64,000 bases of DNA from Xenophilus arseniciresistens (GTDB lineage: Bacteria; Pseudomonadota; Gammaproteobacteria; Burkholderiales; Burkholderiaceae_C): positions 1 through 64,000 of the forward strand of contig NZ_JAQIPB010000008.1 in assembly GCF_028023875.1 (NCBI RefSeq), written 5' to 3'. Positions 1 to 9,252 of the stretch are shown here, one piece after another (position 1 is the first letter of the stretch; every line of letters starts with the position of its first letter). Below the pieces are notes generated by a model, which saw only the letters and a list, made by a program, of their open reading frames with translations, ran no database searches and was not told the DNA's origin. The position numbers and the translations under genes are program-made.

Positions 1-4
1 AGGG

Positions 5-100
5 AAGCTCATCGCAGCCCGCCCCTCGGCGTTGCGCTCCTTGTGCGTGCACATGCACGCACGGCGTCGCGCGCCTTGATGGGCGGGCTGGGATGAGCTT
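5..100. repeat. Long imperfect inverted repeat with inner palindrome
   Basis: Positions 5-24 and 81-100 are 20-base arms that are reverse complements with a single mismatch. Inside them, 43-50 and 55-62 form a perfect 8-base palindrome around ACAT. The whole can fold as a long hairpin just upstream of the LysR gene. There is no T-tract next to it, so a classical intrinsic terminator is not obvious. It could be a terminator of an upstream gene, a dispersed repeat, or a regulator site. The structure is read directly; the role is unknown. Confidence 0.6.
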
Positions 101-145
101 CGCGACCCCTGAAATAGCGTTAACAGGCCCTAAACTGCCCGCGCC

Positions 146-1069
146 ATGCCACGCCTCGACATCAACCGCTCCGGTGAAATGGAAGCCTTCGTGCAGGTGG
201 TGGACCGCGGTGGCTTCTCGGCCGCGGCGCGCGCGCTGGGCCTGACGCCCTCGGCCATCAGCAAGCTCATCGGCCGGCTCGAGGCGCGCCTGGCCACGCA
301 ACTGGTGCATCGCTCCACCCGCAAGCTGCTGCTCACGCCCGAGGGCCAGACCTTCTACGAGCGCAGCGTGCGCGTGCTGGCCGACCTGGACGAGGCCGAG
401 CGCTGCGCCGCCGCCGGGGCGCTGCCGCGCGGGCGCGTGTCGTTGAACGCCAGCGTGAGCTTCGGCCACATCGTGCTGCTGCCGCTGCTGCCTGCCTTCC
501 TGGCCGCGCATCCGCATGTGACGCTGGACATCAGCCTGACCGACCGCGTGGTCGACCTGATGGACGAGCGCGCCGACATCGCGATCCGCTGGGGCCAGCT
601 GCCGCCTTCAGACCTGGTGGCGCGCCTGCTGGGCCACACGCGCCAGGCCATCGTGGGTTCGCCCGAGTACCTGCAAAAGCACGGCACGCCGACCACGCGC
701 GAGGAACTGGAGCGTCACAACCGCCTGGGCAGCAACTACCGCCGCCGCGCGCCCGACTGGCCGCTGCGCATCGAGGGCAAGGCCGTGGACATGCCCATCA
801 TCGGCAACGTGCGCGCCTCCGATGGCGACACGCTGCGGCACCTGGCGCTGCAGGGCGTGGGCCTGGCGCGGCTGTCGATCTATCACATCCATGCCGACCT
901 GCAGGCCGGCCGGCTGGTGCCGGTGATGGAAGCCTTCAACCCCGAGGACATCGAGCCCATCCATGCGGTGTACCTAGGCAAGCCGGGCCGGCTGCCGGCG
1001 CGCATCCGGGCGGTGCTGGACTTTCTGGTGGCGCACGTCGTGCTGCCGCCGACGCACGGCCAGTCCTAG
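146..1069 (+). CDS. LysR-family transcriptional regulator
   Basis: A 307-residue protein with the usual LysR layout. The winged helix-turn-helix is at about residues 10-70 (FSAAARALGLTPSAISKLIG) and is followed by a linker helix. The co-inducer-binding domain lies at about 95-300 and resembles the CrgA/DsdC type (SVSFGHIVLLPLLPAF). Length is normal for the family. The ATG at 146 is used because similar regulators start with the same short leader; ATG 179 is an alternative. It converges on the MarR gene and the two stop regions overlap by 4 nt. The target is not evident. It could serve the alicyclic-acid locus next door or a gene left of the window. Confidence 0.85.
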   Translation: MPRLDINRSGEMEAFVQVVDRGGFSAAARALGLTPSAISKLIGRLEARLATQLVHRSTRKLLLTPEGQTFYERSVRVLADLDEAERCAAAGALPRGRVSLNASVSFGHIVLLPLLPAFLAAHPHVTLDISLTDRVVDLMDERADIAIRWGQLPPSDLVARLLGHTRQAIVGSPEYLQKHGTPTTREELERHNRLGSNYRRRAPDWPLRIEGKAVDMPIIGNVRASDGDTLRHLALQGVGLARLSIYHIHADLQAGRLVPVMEAFNPEDIEPIHAVYLGKPGRLPARIRAVLDFLVAHVVLPPTHGQS

Positions 1070-1590
1070 TCAACGTCTCCGCCTTCTGCGTCCGAGGGGC
1101 CGGCGATCCAGTCCTGGTCCAGCCGCTGCATGTTCTCGAGGATCTTCAGCAGGTAGTGCAGGGTGTGGGTGACGTCGTTGACCGAGAAGTCGCCCAGGAT
1201 GTCCTCGTAGTAGGCCGCGATCTTGGGCCGGGCCAGCTCATGCCACACATGCCGCCCCGAGGCCGTCATGCTCACCAGGCGTGAACGGCGGTCGCGTCCA
1301 TCGGGCATCACGGCCAGGTGCCCGTCGCGCTCCATCCGGCTGATCAGCCCGGACAGGTTCTGGCGGCTGACCATCAGGTAGCGCGCCAGATCACCCACGC
1401 TCATGCCGTCGCGCGCCTTCTCGCGCGAGAGCGCGCCCAGCACCGCCCACTGCTGGGTGGTCAGGCCTTCCGCCTCCACGGCGCGGGAGCCTGTTTTATG
1501 CAACATGTTTGCGCATTGATAGAGTCTAAAGAACAGCCTGTTGGCCAGTTCAAGTCGCGCTGAATTGCTCTCTTTATTAGGGTCAACCAT
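1066..1590 (-). CDS. badR: MarR-family regulator, BadR-like
   Basis: A 174-residue MarR repressor-type protein. The helix-turn-helix recognition helix is at about residues 75-95 (QNLSGLISRMERDGHL), and the wing carries the typical DRRSR motif. It is transcribed divergently from badH across a 127-nt gap that contains a palindrome at 1647-1660. In Rhodopseudomonas palustris a MarR protein, BadR, controls the cyclohexanecarboxylate genes and responds to the 2-keto ring CoA ester. Position, family and operator all fit that role here, but the ligand is inferred. The symbol is by analogy. Confidence 0.75.
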   Translation of the reverse strand: MVDPNKESNSARLELANRLFFRLYQCANMLHKTGSRAVEAEGLTTQQWAVLGALSREKARDGMSVGDLARYLMVSRQNLSGLISRMERDGHLAVMPDGRDRRSRLVSMTASGRHVWHELARPKIAAYYEDILGDFSVNDVTHTLHYLLKILENMQRLDQDWIAGPSDAEGGDVD

Positions 1591-1646
1591 GAGATTTGCC
1601 TGCTTTCTTGCGCTTGCCCGGTGGCGATGCGATGCCTAGAATTTAC

Positions 1647-1660
1647 GTCAACATATTGAC
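1647..1660. promoter_or_regulatory. Palindromic operator candidate between badR and badH
   Basis: GTCAA-CATA-TTGAC is a perfect 5-base inverted repeat with a 4-base spacer. It lies in an A+T-rich patch of the divergent badR-badH gap. MarR dimers bind such sites, and a single site here could control both directions. No convincing -10/-35 pair could be fixed around it. Confidence 0.55.
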
Positions 1661-1717
1661 TCAATCGAGTTCCCGATCGACACCCCAGGGTCAGCCCTGA
1701 CAAGCCAAGGAGATGAG

Positions 1718-2485
1718 ATGAAGCGATTCCAACACAAGACCGTCGCGGTCACGGGCGGCGGCGGCGGCATCGGTGGCGCCACCTGCCTGCGCCTGGGCGC
1801 CGAGGGCGCGCGCGTGGCGGTGCTCGACCTGAACCTGGATGCGGCCGAGAAGGTCGCTTCGCAGATCCGCGAAGCCGGCGGTGAGGCGCTGGCGCTGCGC
1901 GTGGACATCACCGACCGCGCCAGCGTTGATGCCGGCGTGGCGGCCATCAAGGCGCAATGGGGCCCGGTGGAGGTGCTCGTCAACAACGCGGGCTGGGACG
2001 TCTTCAAGCCCTTCGTGAAGACGGTGCCCGCGGAGTGGGAGCGGCTGATCGCCATCAACCTGACCGGCGCGCTGCACATGCTGCACGCCGTGCTGCCCGA
2101 CATGGCCGAGCGCCGCTACGGCCGCATCGTGAACATCGCCTCCGACGCGGCGCGCGGCGGCTCGTCGGGCGAAGCCGTGTACTCGGCCTGCAAGGGCGGG
2201 CTGGTGGCGCTGTCCAAGACGCTGGCGCGCGAGCATGCGCGCCAGGGCATCACCGTGAACGTGGTCTGCCCCGGCCCGACCGACACCGCCTTGCTGGCCG
2301 GCGTGGCCGAGGGCGCGCGCGACCCGGCCAAGCTGCTCGAAGCCTTCCGCAGCGCCATCCCGCTGGGCCGCCTGGGCCAGCCCGACGACCTGGCCAGCGC
2401 CATCGCCTTCTTTGGCAGCGACGACGCCAGCTTCGTGACCGGCCAGGTGGTCTCGGTCTCGGGCGGGCTGACCATGCATGGCTGA
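1718..2485 (+). CDS. badH: 2-hydroxycyclohexanecarboxyl-CoA dehydrogenase
   Basis: A 255-residue short-chain dehydrogenase/reductase. The Rossmann glycine motif GGGGGIGGAT is at about residues 12-21, NNAGWD at about 90, and the catalytic YxxxK is YSACK at about 155-160. It ends SVSGGLTMHG like BadH of R. palustris. BadH oxidises 2-hydroxycyclohexane-1-carboxyl-CoA with NAD+ to the 2-keto ester, the substrate of BadI. The start follows a strong AAGGAG. It is first in the run badH-badI-aliB-aliA, with badI 40 nt downstream, and is presumably controlled by the divergent MarR gene. Identification rests on remembered full-length similarity and context. Confidence 0.88.
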   Translation: MKRFQHKTVAVTGGGGGIGGATCLRLGAEGARVAVLDLNLDAAEKVASQIREAGGEALALRVDITDRASVDAGVAAIKAQWGPVEVLVNNAGWDVFKPFVKTVPAEWERLIAINLTGALHMLHAVLPDMAERRYGRIVNIASDAARGGSSGEAVYSACKGGLVALSKTLAREHARQGITVNVVCPGPTDTALLAGVAEGARDPAKLLEAFRSAIPLGRLGQPDDLASAIAFFGSDDASFVTGQVVSVSGGLTMHG

Positions 2486-2525
2486 ACCGGCATCCATCCA
2501 CCTTCCTACACCCAAGGAGACGAGC

Positions 2526-3308
2526 ATGACTTTCGAAGACATCCTGTACGAAGTGCGCAACGGCGTGGCCTGGATCACGATCAACCGACCCGAGAAGATG
2601 AACGCCTTCCGCGGCACCACCTGCGACGAGATCATCAAGGCGCTGAACAAGGCGGGCTATGACCGCGAAGTGGGCTGCATCGTGCTGGCCGGGGCGGGCG
2701 AGCGCGCCTTCTGCACGGGCGGCGACCAGTCGGCGCATGACGGCAACTACGACGGCCGCGGCACCATCGGCCTGCCGATGGAGGAGCTGCACACCGCCAT
2801 CCGCGACGTGCCCAAGCCCGTGATCGCGCGCGTGCAGGGCTTCGCCATCGGCGGCGGCAACGTGCTGTGCACCATCTGCGACCTGACCATCTGCTCGGAC
2901 AAGGCGGTGTTCGGCCAGGTCGGCCCCAAGATGGGCTCGGTCGATCCGGGCTACGGCACGGCCTTCCTGGCCCGCGTGGTGGGCGAGAAGAAGGCGCGCG
3001 AGATCTGGTACCTGAACAAGCGCTACTCGGGCCAGGAGGCCGTGGCCATGGGCCTGGCCAACATCTGCGTGCCGGCCGAAGAGCTGGACGCCACCGTGCA
3101 GGAATGGGCCGAGACCATCTGCGAGCGCAGCCCGACGGCGATTGCCATCGCCAAGCGCAGCTTCAACATGGACACGGCGCACCAGGCCGGCATCGCGGGC
3201 ATGGGCATGTACGCGCTCAAGCTGTACTACGACACCGAGGAATCGCGCGAGGGCGTGGCCGCGCTCAAGGACAAGCGCAAGCCCGAGTTCCGCAAGTACG
3301 CCAAGTGA
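2526..3308 (+). CDS. badI: 2-ketocyclohexanecarboxyl-CoA hydrolase (ring cleavage)
   Basis: A 260-residue crotonase-fold protein that matches BadI closely along its length (INRPEKMNAFRGTTCDE near the N-terminus, GQVGPKMGSVDPGYGTAFLA mid-protein). BadI adds water across the 2-keto ring CoA ester and opens it to pimeloyl-CoA, the committed ring-opening step. The oxyanion-hole segments of the fold are visible (GERAFCTGGDQ and GFAIGGGNVLCTICD). The ATG at 2526 is chosen because AAGGAGACGAGC precedes it; an in-frame ATG at 2478 would overlap badH. The gap to aliB is only 13 nt, so the genes are likely co-transcribed. Confidence 0.92.
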   Translation: MTFEDILYEVRNGVAWITINRPEKMNAFRGTTCDEIIKALNKAGYDREVGCIVLAGAGERAFCTGGDQSAHDGNYDGRGTIGLPMEELHTAIRDVPKPVIARVQGFAIGGGNVLCTICDLTICSDKAVFGQVGPKMGSVDPGYGTAFLARVVGEKKAREIWYLNKRYSGQEAVAMGLANICVPAEELDATVQEWAETICERSPTAIAIAKRSFNMDTAHQAGIAGMGMYALKLYYDTEESREGVAALKDKRKPEFRKYAK

Positions 3309-3321
3309 GCAGGGCGCCGCG

Positions 3322-4479
3322 ATGAACCCGAACCCCTACGTCGACGAAGACCTGCAGGCGCTGGCCGAAACGGCCCGGCGCTTTGCCCAGGAGCGCGTGG
3401 CGCCCGGCTTCCTGGAGCGGGACAAGACGCGCGAATTCGACCGCGCGCTGCTGCGCGAGATGGGCGAGCTGGGCTTCATCTGCCCCGAGCTGCCCGAGCA
3501 GTTCGGCGGCCTGGGCATGGGCTGCCTGGCCGCGGGCGTGATCCACGAGGAAATCGCGCGCGCCGACCTGAGCTTCTCCTACCTGAACCTGCTGGCTTCG
3601 CTCAACGGCCAGATCCTCTCGCGCTACGGCGACCCGGCGGTCGTCGGCCCGTGGCTGCAAAAGCTCACGCGCGGCGAGGCGATCTGCGCCATCGCGCTGA
3701 CCGAGCCGCGCGGCGGCTCCGACGCGGCCAACCTGCGCCTGCGCATCGAGCGCGATGGCGACTTCTACGTCATCAACGGCGAGAAGACCTCCATCTCCGC
3801 GGCCGACCAGGCCGACATCACGGTGGTGTTCGGCCGCACCGGCAAGCCCGAAGACGGCGCGCACGGCGTGACGGCCCTGCTGGTGCCCATGGACAGCCCG
3901 GGCCTGAGCACCAACCGCTTCGACTGCCACGGCCAGCGCGCCATCGGCCGCGGCTCGATCTTCTTCGAGAACGTGCGCGTGCCCGTCAGCCACCGGCTGG
4001 GCGATGAGAACAAGGGCTTCGTGCAGGTCATGCATGGCTTCGACTTCTCGCGCTCGCTGATCGGCCTGCAGTGCCTGGCGGTGGCCCGCGTGGCGCTGGA
4101 GGAGACCTGGGAATACATCACCCAGCGCCAGGCCTTCGGACAGCCGCTGTCGGCCTTCCAGGGCGTGACGCACCCGCTGGCCCAGTACGACACCGAGGTC
4201 GAGGGCGCGCGCCTGCTGTGCCTGCAGGGCCTGTGGCTCAAGGACCGCGGCCTGCCGCACACCGCCGAAGCCGGCATGGCCAAGTGGTGGGGCCCGAAGC
4301 TGGCCTACGACGTGATCCACCAGTGCCTTCTTTGCTACGGCCACGGTGGCTATGACCGCGGCCTGATGGAGCAGCGCCTGCGCGACGTGCTGGGCTTCCA
4401 GATCGGCGACGGCACGGCACAGATCATGAAAACCATCATCGCGCGCACGCGCGCCGGCCGGAAGTTCGTGCCGGCCTGA
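3322..4479 (+). CDS. aliB: Cyclohexanecarboxyl-CoA dehydrogenase (acyl-CoA dehydrogenase family)
   Basis: A 385-residue acyl-CoA dehydrogenase with N-terminal helical, middle beta (ALTEPRGGSDAANL) and C-terminal FAD domains. By position between badI and the CoA ligase it should be AliB, which introduces the 1,2 double bond into cyclohexanecarboxyl-CoA and passes electrons to ETF. Where typical short- and medium-chain enzymes have the catalytic glutamate (consensus YEGTxQ), this protein has IGDGTAQ, so the base is probably aspartate. The ATG at 3322 gives the normal family length; an upstream in-frame ATG lies inside badI and is not credible. Confidence 0.85.
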   Translation: MNPNPYVDEDLQALAETARRFAQERVAPGFLERDKTREFDRALLREMGELGFICPELPEQFGGLGMGCLAAGVIHEEIARADLSFSYLNLLASLNGQILSRYGDPAVVGPWLQKLTRGEAICAIALTEPRGGSDAANLRLRIERDGDFYVINGEKTSISAADQADITVVFGRTGKPEDGAHGVTALLVPMDSPGLSTNRFDCHGQRAIGRGSIFFENVRVPVSHRLGDENKGFVQVMHGFDFSRSLIGLQCLAVARVALEETWEYITQRQAFGQPLSAFQGVTHPLAQYDTEVEGARLLCLQGLWLKDRGLPHTAEAGMAKWWGPKLAYDVIHQCLLCYGHGGYDRGLMEQRLRDVLGFQIGDGTAQIMKTIIARTRAGRKFVPA

Positions 4480-4487
4480 AGCGAAGC

Positions 4488-4526
4488 GGCCGGCCCCTCG
4501 GCAGGCGAGGCCGGCCCCTCGGCCTC
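4488..4526. repeat. Short direct repeat and hairpin between aliB and aliA
   Basis: The 15-base word GGCCGGCCCCTCGGC occurs at 4488-4502 and again at 4509-4523, a 21-base period. Part of it forms a 6-base stem (GAGGCC 4507-4512 with GGCCTC 4521-4526). It lies in the 72-nt gap between two genes of the same pathway and could be a processing or stability element. Function is not known. Confidence 0.5.
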
Positions 4527-4551
4527 ACCCCGGAAAAAAGGAGACAACACC

Positions 4552-6195
4552 ATGGATTTCGACGCAGTTCTGCTGCCGCCGCGCCGTGCGCGCATGCTCG
4601 CCCAGGGCCTGTGGCACGAGCGCACCATCAATGACGACCTGCAGGCCTGCCTGCAAGCCTGCCCCGACAAGCTGGCGCTGACCGCTGTGCGAGTGGAGGC
4701 GGGCGACACGCGCGCCTTCACCTACCGCGAACTGGCGCGCATGGCCGACCGGGTGGCCGTGGGCCTGTCGCGCCTGGGCGTGGGCCGCAACGACGTGGTG
4801 GCCTGCCAGCTGCCCAACTGGTGGCAGTTCACGGTGACCTACCTGGCCTGCTCGCGCATCGGCGCGGTGATGAGCCCGCTGATGCACATCTTCCGCGAGC
4901 GCGAGCTGTCCTTCATGCTCAAGCACGGCCAGGCCAAAGTCATGATCGTGCCCAAGTCCTTCCGCGGCTTCGATTTCGAGGCCATGCTGGCCGGGCTCAA
5001 GCCCAGCCTGCCCGACCTGCAGCGCGTGGTGGTGGTGGACGGGCAGGGGCCCGACAGCTTCGAGGCACTGCTCAGCGGCCCGGCCTGGGAGCAGGAGCCC
5101 GACGCGCAGCAGGTGCTCACCGGCAGCCGCCCAGGCCCCGACGACGTGACCCAGCTGATCTACACCTCGGGCACCACGGGCGAGCCCAAGGGCGTCATGC
5201 ATTCGGCCAACACGGTCATGGCCAACATCATTCCCTACGCCCAGCGGCTGCAGCTGGACGCCGAGGACGTGGTGCTGATGGCCTCGCCCATGGCGCATCA
5301 GACCGGCTTCATGTACGGCCTGATGATGCCCATCATGCTCAAGGCCAGCGCGGTGCTGCAGGACATCTGGGCGCCGCACAAGGCCATCGAGCTGATCCGC
5401 GCGCACCAGGTGTCGTTCACGATGGCCTCCACACCTTTCCTGACCGACCTGGCCAAGACGGTGGCCGAAAGCGGGCAGGGCGTGCCCACGCTGCGCACCT
5501 TCCTGTGCGCAGGGGCGCCCATCCCTGGCGCGCTGGTGGAACAGGCGCGCGCGGCGCTGGGCGCCAAGATCGTCTCGGCCTGGGGCATGACCGAGAACGG
5601 CGCCGTCACGCTGACGAAGCTGGACGATGAGGACGAGCGCTCCTTCAGCACCGACGGCTGCCCGCTGCCGGGCGTGGAACTCAAGGTGGTGGACGCCGAC
5701 GACCGCAGCCTGCCGCCCGGGCAGCCGGGCCGGCTGTTGCTGCGCGCCTGCTCCAACTTCGGCGGCTACCTGCAGCGGCCCCATCTCAACGGCACCGATG
5801 CCGAGGACTGGTTCGACACCGGCGACCTGGCGCGCATCGACGAGCGCGGCTACGTCCGTATCACGGGCCGCAGCAAGGACGTGATCATCCGCGGCGGCGA
5901 AAACATCCCGGTGGTCGAGATCGAGTCGCTGCTGTACCGCCATCCGGCCATCGCCATGGCGGCCATCGTGGCCTACCCCGACGAGCGCCTGGGCGAGCGC
6001 GCCTGCGCCGTGGTGGTCCCCAGGCCGGGCCAGCAGATCGAGCTGGCGCAGATCCAGGCCTTCCTCAAGTCGCAGAAGGTGGCGATCCAGTACGTGCCCG
6101 AACGCCTGATCGTTCGCGAAACGCTGCCGTCCACCCCCTCGGGAAAGATCCAGAAGTTCAAGCTGCGCGAGATGCTGCGCGACGGCCTGGCCTGA
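4552..6195 (+). CDS. aliA: Cyclohexanecarboxylate-CoA ligase (AMP-forming)
   Basis: A 547-residue member of the acyl-adenylate synthetase superfamily. Visible core motifs are the P-loop YTSGTTGEPKG (about residue 204), AWGMTE (about 343), the FDTGDLARIDERGYV/GRSKDVIIRGGENI hinge (about 420-450), and the catalytic lysine in PSGKIQKF near the C-terminus. With badHI and aliB beside it, the expected reaction is ATP- and CoA-dependent activation of cyclohexanecarboxylate in the cytosol. It starts after a purine-rich GGAAAAAAGGAGAC. Substrate is inferred from context; related medium-chain or aromatic acids are possible. Confidence 0.84.
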   Translation: MDFDAVLLPPRRARMLAQGLWHERTINDDLQACLQACPDKLALTAVRVEAGDTRAFTYRELARMADRVAVGLSRLGVGRNDVVACQLPNWWQFTVTYLACSRIGAVMSPLMHIFRERELSFMLKHGQAKVMIVPKSFRGFDFEAMLAGLKPSLPDLQRVVVVDGQGPDSFEALLSGPAWEQEPDAQQVLTGSRPGPDDVTQLIYTSGTTGEPKGVMHSANTVMANIIPYAQRLQLDAEDVVLMASPMAHQTGFMYGLMMPIMLKASAVLQDIWAPHKAIELIRAHQVSFTMASTPFLTDLAKTVAESGQGVPTLRTFLCAGAPIPGALVEQARAALGAKIVSAWGMTENGAVTLTKLDDEDERSFSTDGCPLPGVELKVVDADDRSLPPGQPGRLLLRACSNFGGYLQRPHLNGTDAEDWFDTGDLARIDERGYVRITGRSKDVIIRGGENIPVVEIESLLYRHPAIAMAAIVAYPDERLGERACAVVVPRPGQQIELAQIQAFLKSQKVAIQYVPERLIVRETLPSTPSGKIQKFKLREMLRDGLA

Positions 6196-6250
6196 AAGCG
6201 CGACCTGCGCATTTGTTTGGTGATCGACATACACAACGACGGAGACAAGC

Positions 6251-7246
6251 ATGAACCTTTCCCTCATCCGCAAGCCGGTTCGCCGGATGGCCCTGGCGCT
6301 TGGGCTGCTGGGCCTTGGCGGCCTGGCGCAGGCCCAGGCGCCGCAGGCCGCGAACTGGCCCGCCAAGCCCATCCGCATCGTCGTGGGCTTCGCGCCGGGC
6401 GGCAGCACCGACGTGATGGCGCGCATCCTGGCGCAGTCGCTGGGCGAATCGCTGGGGCAGCCGGTGGTGATCGACAACAAGCCCGGCGCCAGCGGCAACA
6501 TCGCGGCCGGCGAAGTCGTGCGCGCGGCGCCTGATGGCTACTCCTTCCTGATCGCGCCCACCTCGGTCGAGACGGCCAACCCCTCGCTGTTCAAGTCCAA
6601 CATCCTGCCCTCGCGCGACCTCACGCCCGTGGGCGGCGTGGGCAAGACGCAGATGTACTTGGTGGCCAAGCCGCAGATGGCGGCCAAGGATGCGCGCGAG
6701 CTGGTGGCCCTGGCCAAGGCGCGGCCGGGCTCGATGTCCTACGCGTCGGCAGGCGCGGGCACGCCACCGCACCTGGCCTGCGAGCTGTTCAAGCTGGCCA
6801 CCGGCACTGCCATCACCCACGTGCCCTACCGGGGCGCCGCGCCCGCGCTGCAGGACGTGATGGCCGGCCAGGCCGATTTCGTCTGCGATCCGGGCATCGC
6901 CTTTCCGCACATCCGCACCGGCAAGGTCAAGCTGCTGGGGGTGGTGAGCGCGCAGCGCTCGCCCTTCTTCCCCGACGTGCCCACGGTGGCCGAACAGGGC
7001 TTCGCGGGCGCCGACCTGGACATCTGGTTTGGCATGTGGGCGCCCAACGGCACCCCGCCCGAAACCATCGCGCGCATGAACCGCGAGCTGGCCAAAGCCC
7101 TGGCCGCCCCGACCACGCGAAGCCGCTATGCAGACCTTGGCGCCGAGCCGGCGCCCATGGCCACGGCGGAGTTCAAGAAGCTGCTTGGCAGCGAGTCGGC
7201 CCTGCTGACGCGGCTGATCAAGGAACAGAACATCTCGGTAGATTGA
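6251..7246 (+). CDS. Bug/TctC-type periplasmic solute-binding receptor
   Basis: A 331-residue tripartite tricarboxylate transporter receptor of the Bug family. It has a cleavable signal peptide (about 30 residues, ending near AQA), then IRIVVGFAPGGSTDVMAR and GASGNIAAGEVVRAAPDGY, both hallmarks of the family. No TctA/TctB membrane partners are nearby, as is common for solitary Bug genes in Burkholderiales. Lying between aliA and badK, it probably binds cyclohexanecarboxylate or a related carboxylate in the periplasm and serves uptake or sensing. The ligand is inference only. Confidence 0.82.
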   Translation: MNLSLIRKPVRRMALALGLLGLGGLAQAQAPQAANWPAKPIRIVVGFAPGGSTDVMARILAQSLGESLGQPVVIDNKPGASGNIAAGEVVRAAPDGYSFLIAPTSVETANPSLFKSNILPSRDLTPVGGVGKTQMYLVAKPQMAAKDARELVALAKARPGSMSYASAGAGTPPHLACELFKLATGTAITHVPYRGAAPALQDVMAGQADFVCDPGIAFPHIRTGKVKLLGVVSAQRSPFFPDVPTVAEQGFAGADLDIWFGMWAPNGTPPETIARMNRELAKALAAPTTRSRYADLGAEPAPMATAEFKKLLGSESALLTRLIKEQNISVD

Positions 7247-7269
7247 CGCCGCGCGAAGGCCCAGCCCTC

Positions 7270-8046
<777 letters not shown>

Positions 8047-8063
8047 CCCACGGAGCTACCCGC

Positions 8064-9224
8064 ATGGCGCTTGACACCGAATCCTTTGACATCCTGCTGG
8101 CCACGGTGCAGCGCTTCGTGCGCGAGCAGCTGATGCCGGCCGAGAACCACCTCGAGGAACACGACGAGGTGCCCGCCGAGCTGATCGAGCGCATGAAGCA
8201 GATGGGCCTGTTCGGCCTGACCATCCCCGAGGAATACGGCGGCATCGGCCTGTCGGTCAGCCAGGAGGTGCTGGTCAACCACGAGCTTGGCCAGACCGCG
8301 CCGGCCTTCCGCTCGGTGTTCGGCACCAACATCGGCATCGGCTCGCAGGGCATCCTGATGGACGGCACCGCCGAGCAGAAGCGCGAGTACCTGCCGCAGG
8401 TGGCCAGCGGCGAGCTGATCATGTCCTTCGCGCTGACCGAGCCCGACGCGGGCACCGATGCCTCCTCGCTCAAGACCCGGGCCGAGCCGGACGGCGACCA
8501 CTACGTGCTCAACGGCACCAAGCGCTTCATCACCAATGCACCGCGTGCCGGCGCCTTCACCTTGATGGCGCGCACGGGCGGCGCGGGCGCGGCCGGGGTC
8601 TCGGCCTTCATCGTGCCCGCGGATGCGCCCGGCATCCAGCTGGGCCGCAACGACCGGAAGATGGGCCAGCGCGGCACCAAGACCTGCGATGTCGTGCTCG
8701 AAAACGTCCGCGTGCCGGCCGCGAACATCATTGGCGGCGTGCCCGGCCAGGGCTTCAAGACGGCGATGAAGGTACTCGACCGCGGGCGGCTCAACATCTC
8801 TGCCGTGGCCTGCGGCATGGCCCGGCGCGTGCTGGACGATTCGGCACGCTACGCCCGCGAGCGCCGGCAGTTCGGCAAGCCCATCGGCGAGTTCCAGCTC
8901 GTGCAGGCCATGCTGGCCGACAGCCAGGCCGAGCTGCTGGCCGGCTGGGCGCTGGTGCGCGAGGTGGCGGCGGCCTTCGACCTCAAGGCCCCGGAGCTGT
9001 CCGACCCGGACGTGTCGATGCGCGTGTCCTGCGCCAAGCTCTTTTGCACCGAGATGCTCGGCCGCGTGGCCGACCGGGGCGTGCAGGTGCATGGCGGCGC
9101 CGGCTACATCAATGAATACCCGGTCGAGCGCTTCTACCGCGACGCCCGGCTGCTGCGCCTGTACGAAGGCACGACGCAGGTGCAGCAGCTCATCATCGGG
9201 CGCGAGCTGCAGCGTGCGGCATGA
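8064..9224 (+). CDS. Acyl-CoA dehydrogenase, possibly pimeloyl-CoA-directed
   Basis: A 386-residue acyl-CoA dehydrogenase with the full set of family motifs: FALTEPDAGTDASS in the middle domain, QVHGGAGYINEYPVERFYRD, and the catalytic glutamate in LYEGTTQVQQLII. Unlike the aliB product it keeps glutamate at that site. After ring cleavage the pathway needs dehydrogenation of pimeloyl-CoA, and this gene sits between badK and etfBA, so that is a reasonable assignment. It could also act on cyclohexene- or glutaryl-type CoA esters. Co-directional and closely spaced with its neighbours. Confidence 0.8.
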   Translation: MALDTESFDILLATVQRFVREQLMPAENHLEEHDEVPAELIERMKQMGLFGLTIPEEYGGIGLSVSQEVLVNHELGQTAPAFRSVFGTNIGIGSQGILMDGTAEQKREYLPQVASGELIMSFALTEPDAGTDASSLKTRAEPDGDHYVLNGTKRFITNAPRAGAFTLMARTGGAGAAGVSAFIVPADAPGIQLGRNDRKMGQRGTKTCDVVLENVRVPAANIIGGVPGQGFKTAMKVLDRGRLNISAVACGMARRVLDDSARYARERRQFGKPIGEFQLVQAMLADSQAELLAGWALVREVAAAFDLKAPELSDPDVSMRVSCAKLFCTEMLGRVADRGVQVHGGAGYINEYPVERFYRDARLLRLYEGTTQVQQLIIGRELQRAA

Positions 9225-9252
9225 ATGAATAGATGAAGCAAGGAGTGATGCC

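Noticed and set aside
4525-6501. A 658-codon minus-strand frame opposite aliA
   Set aside because: Composition is that of an antisense shadow and aliA carries all adenylate-synthetase motifs.
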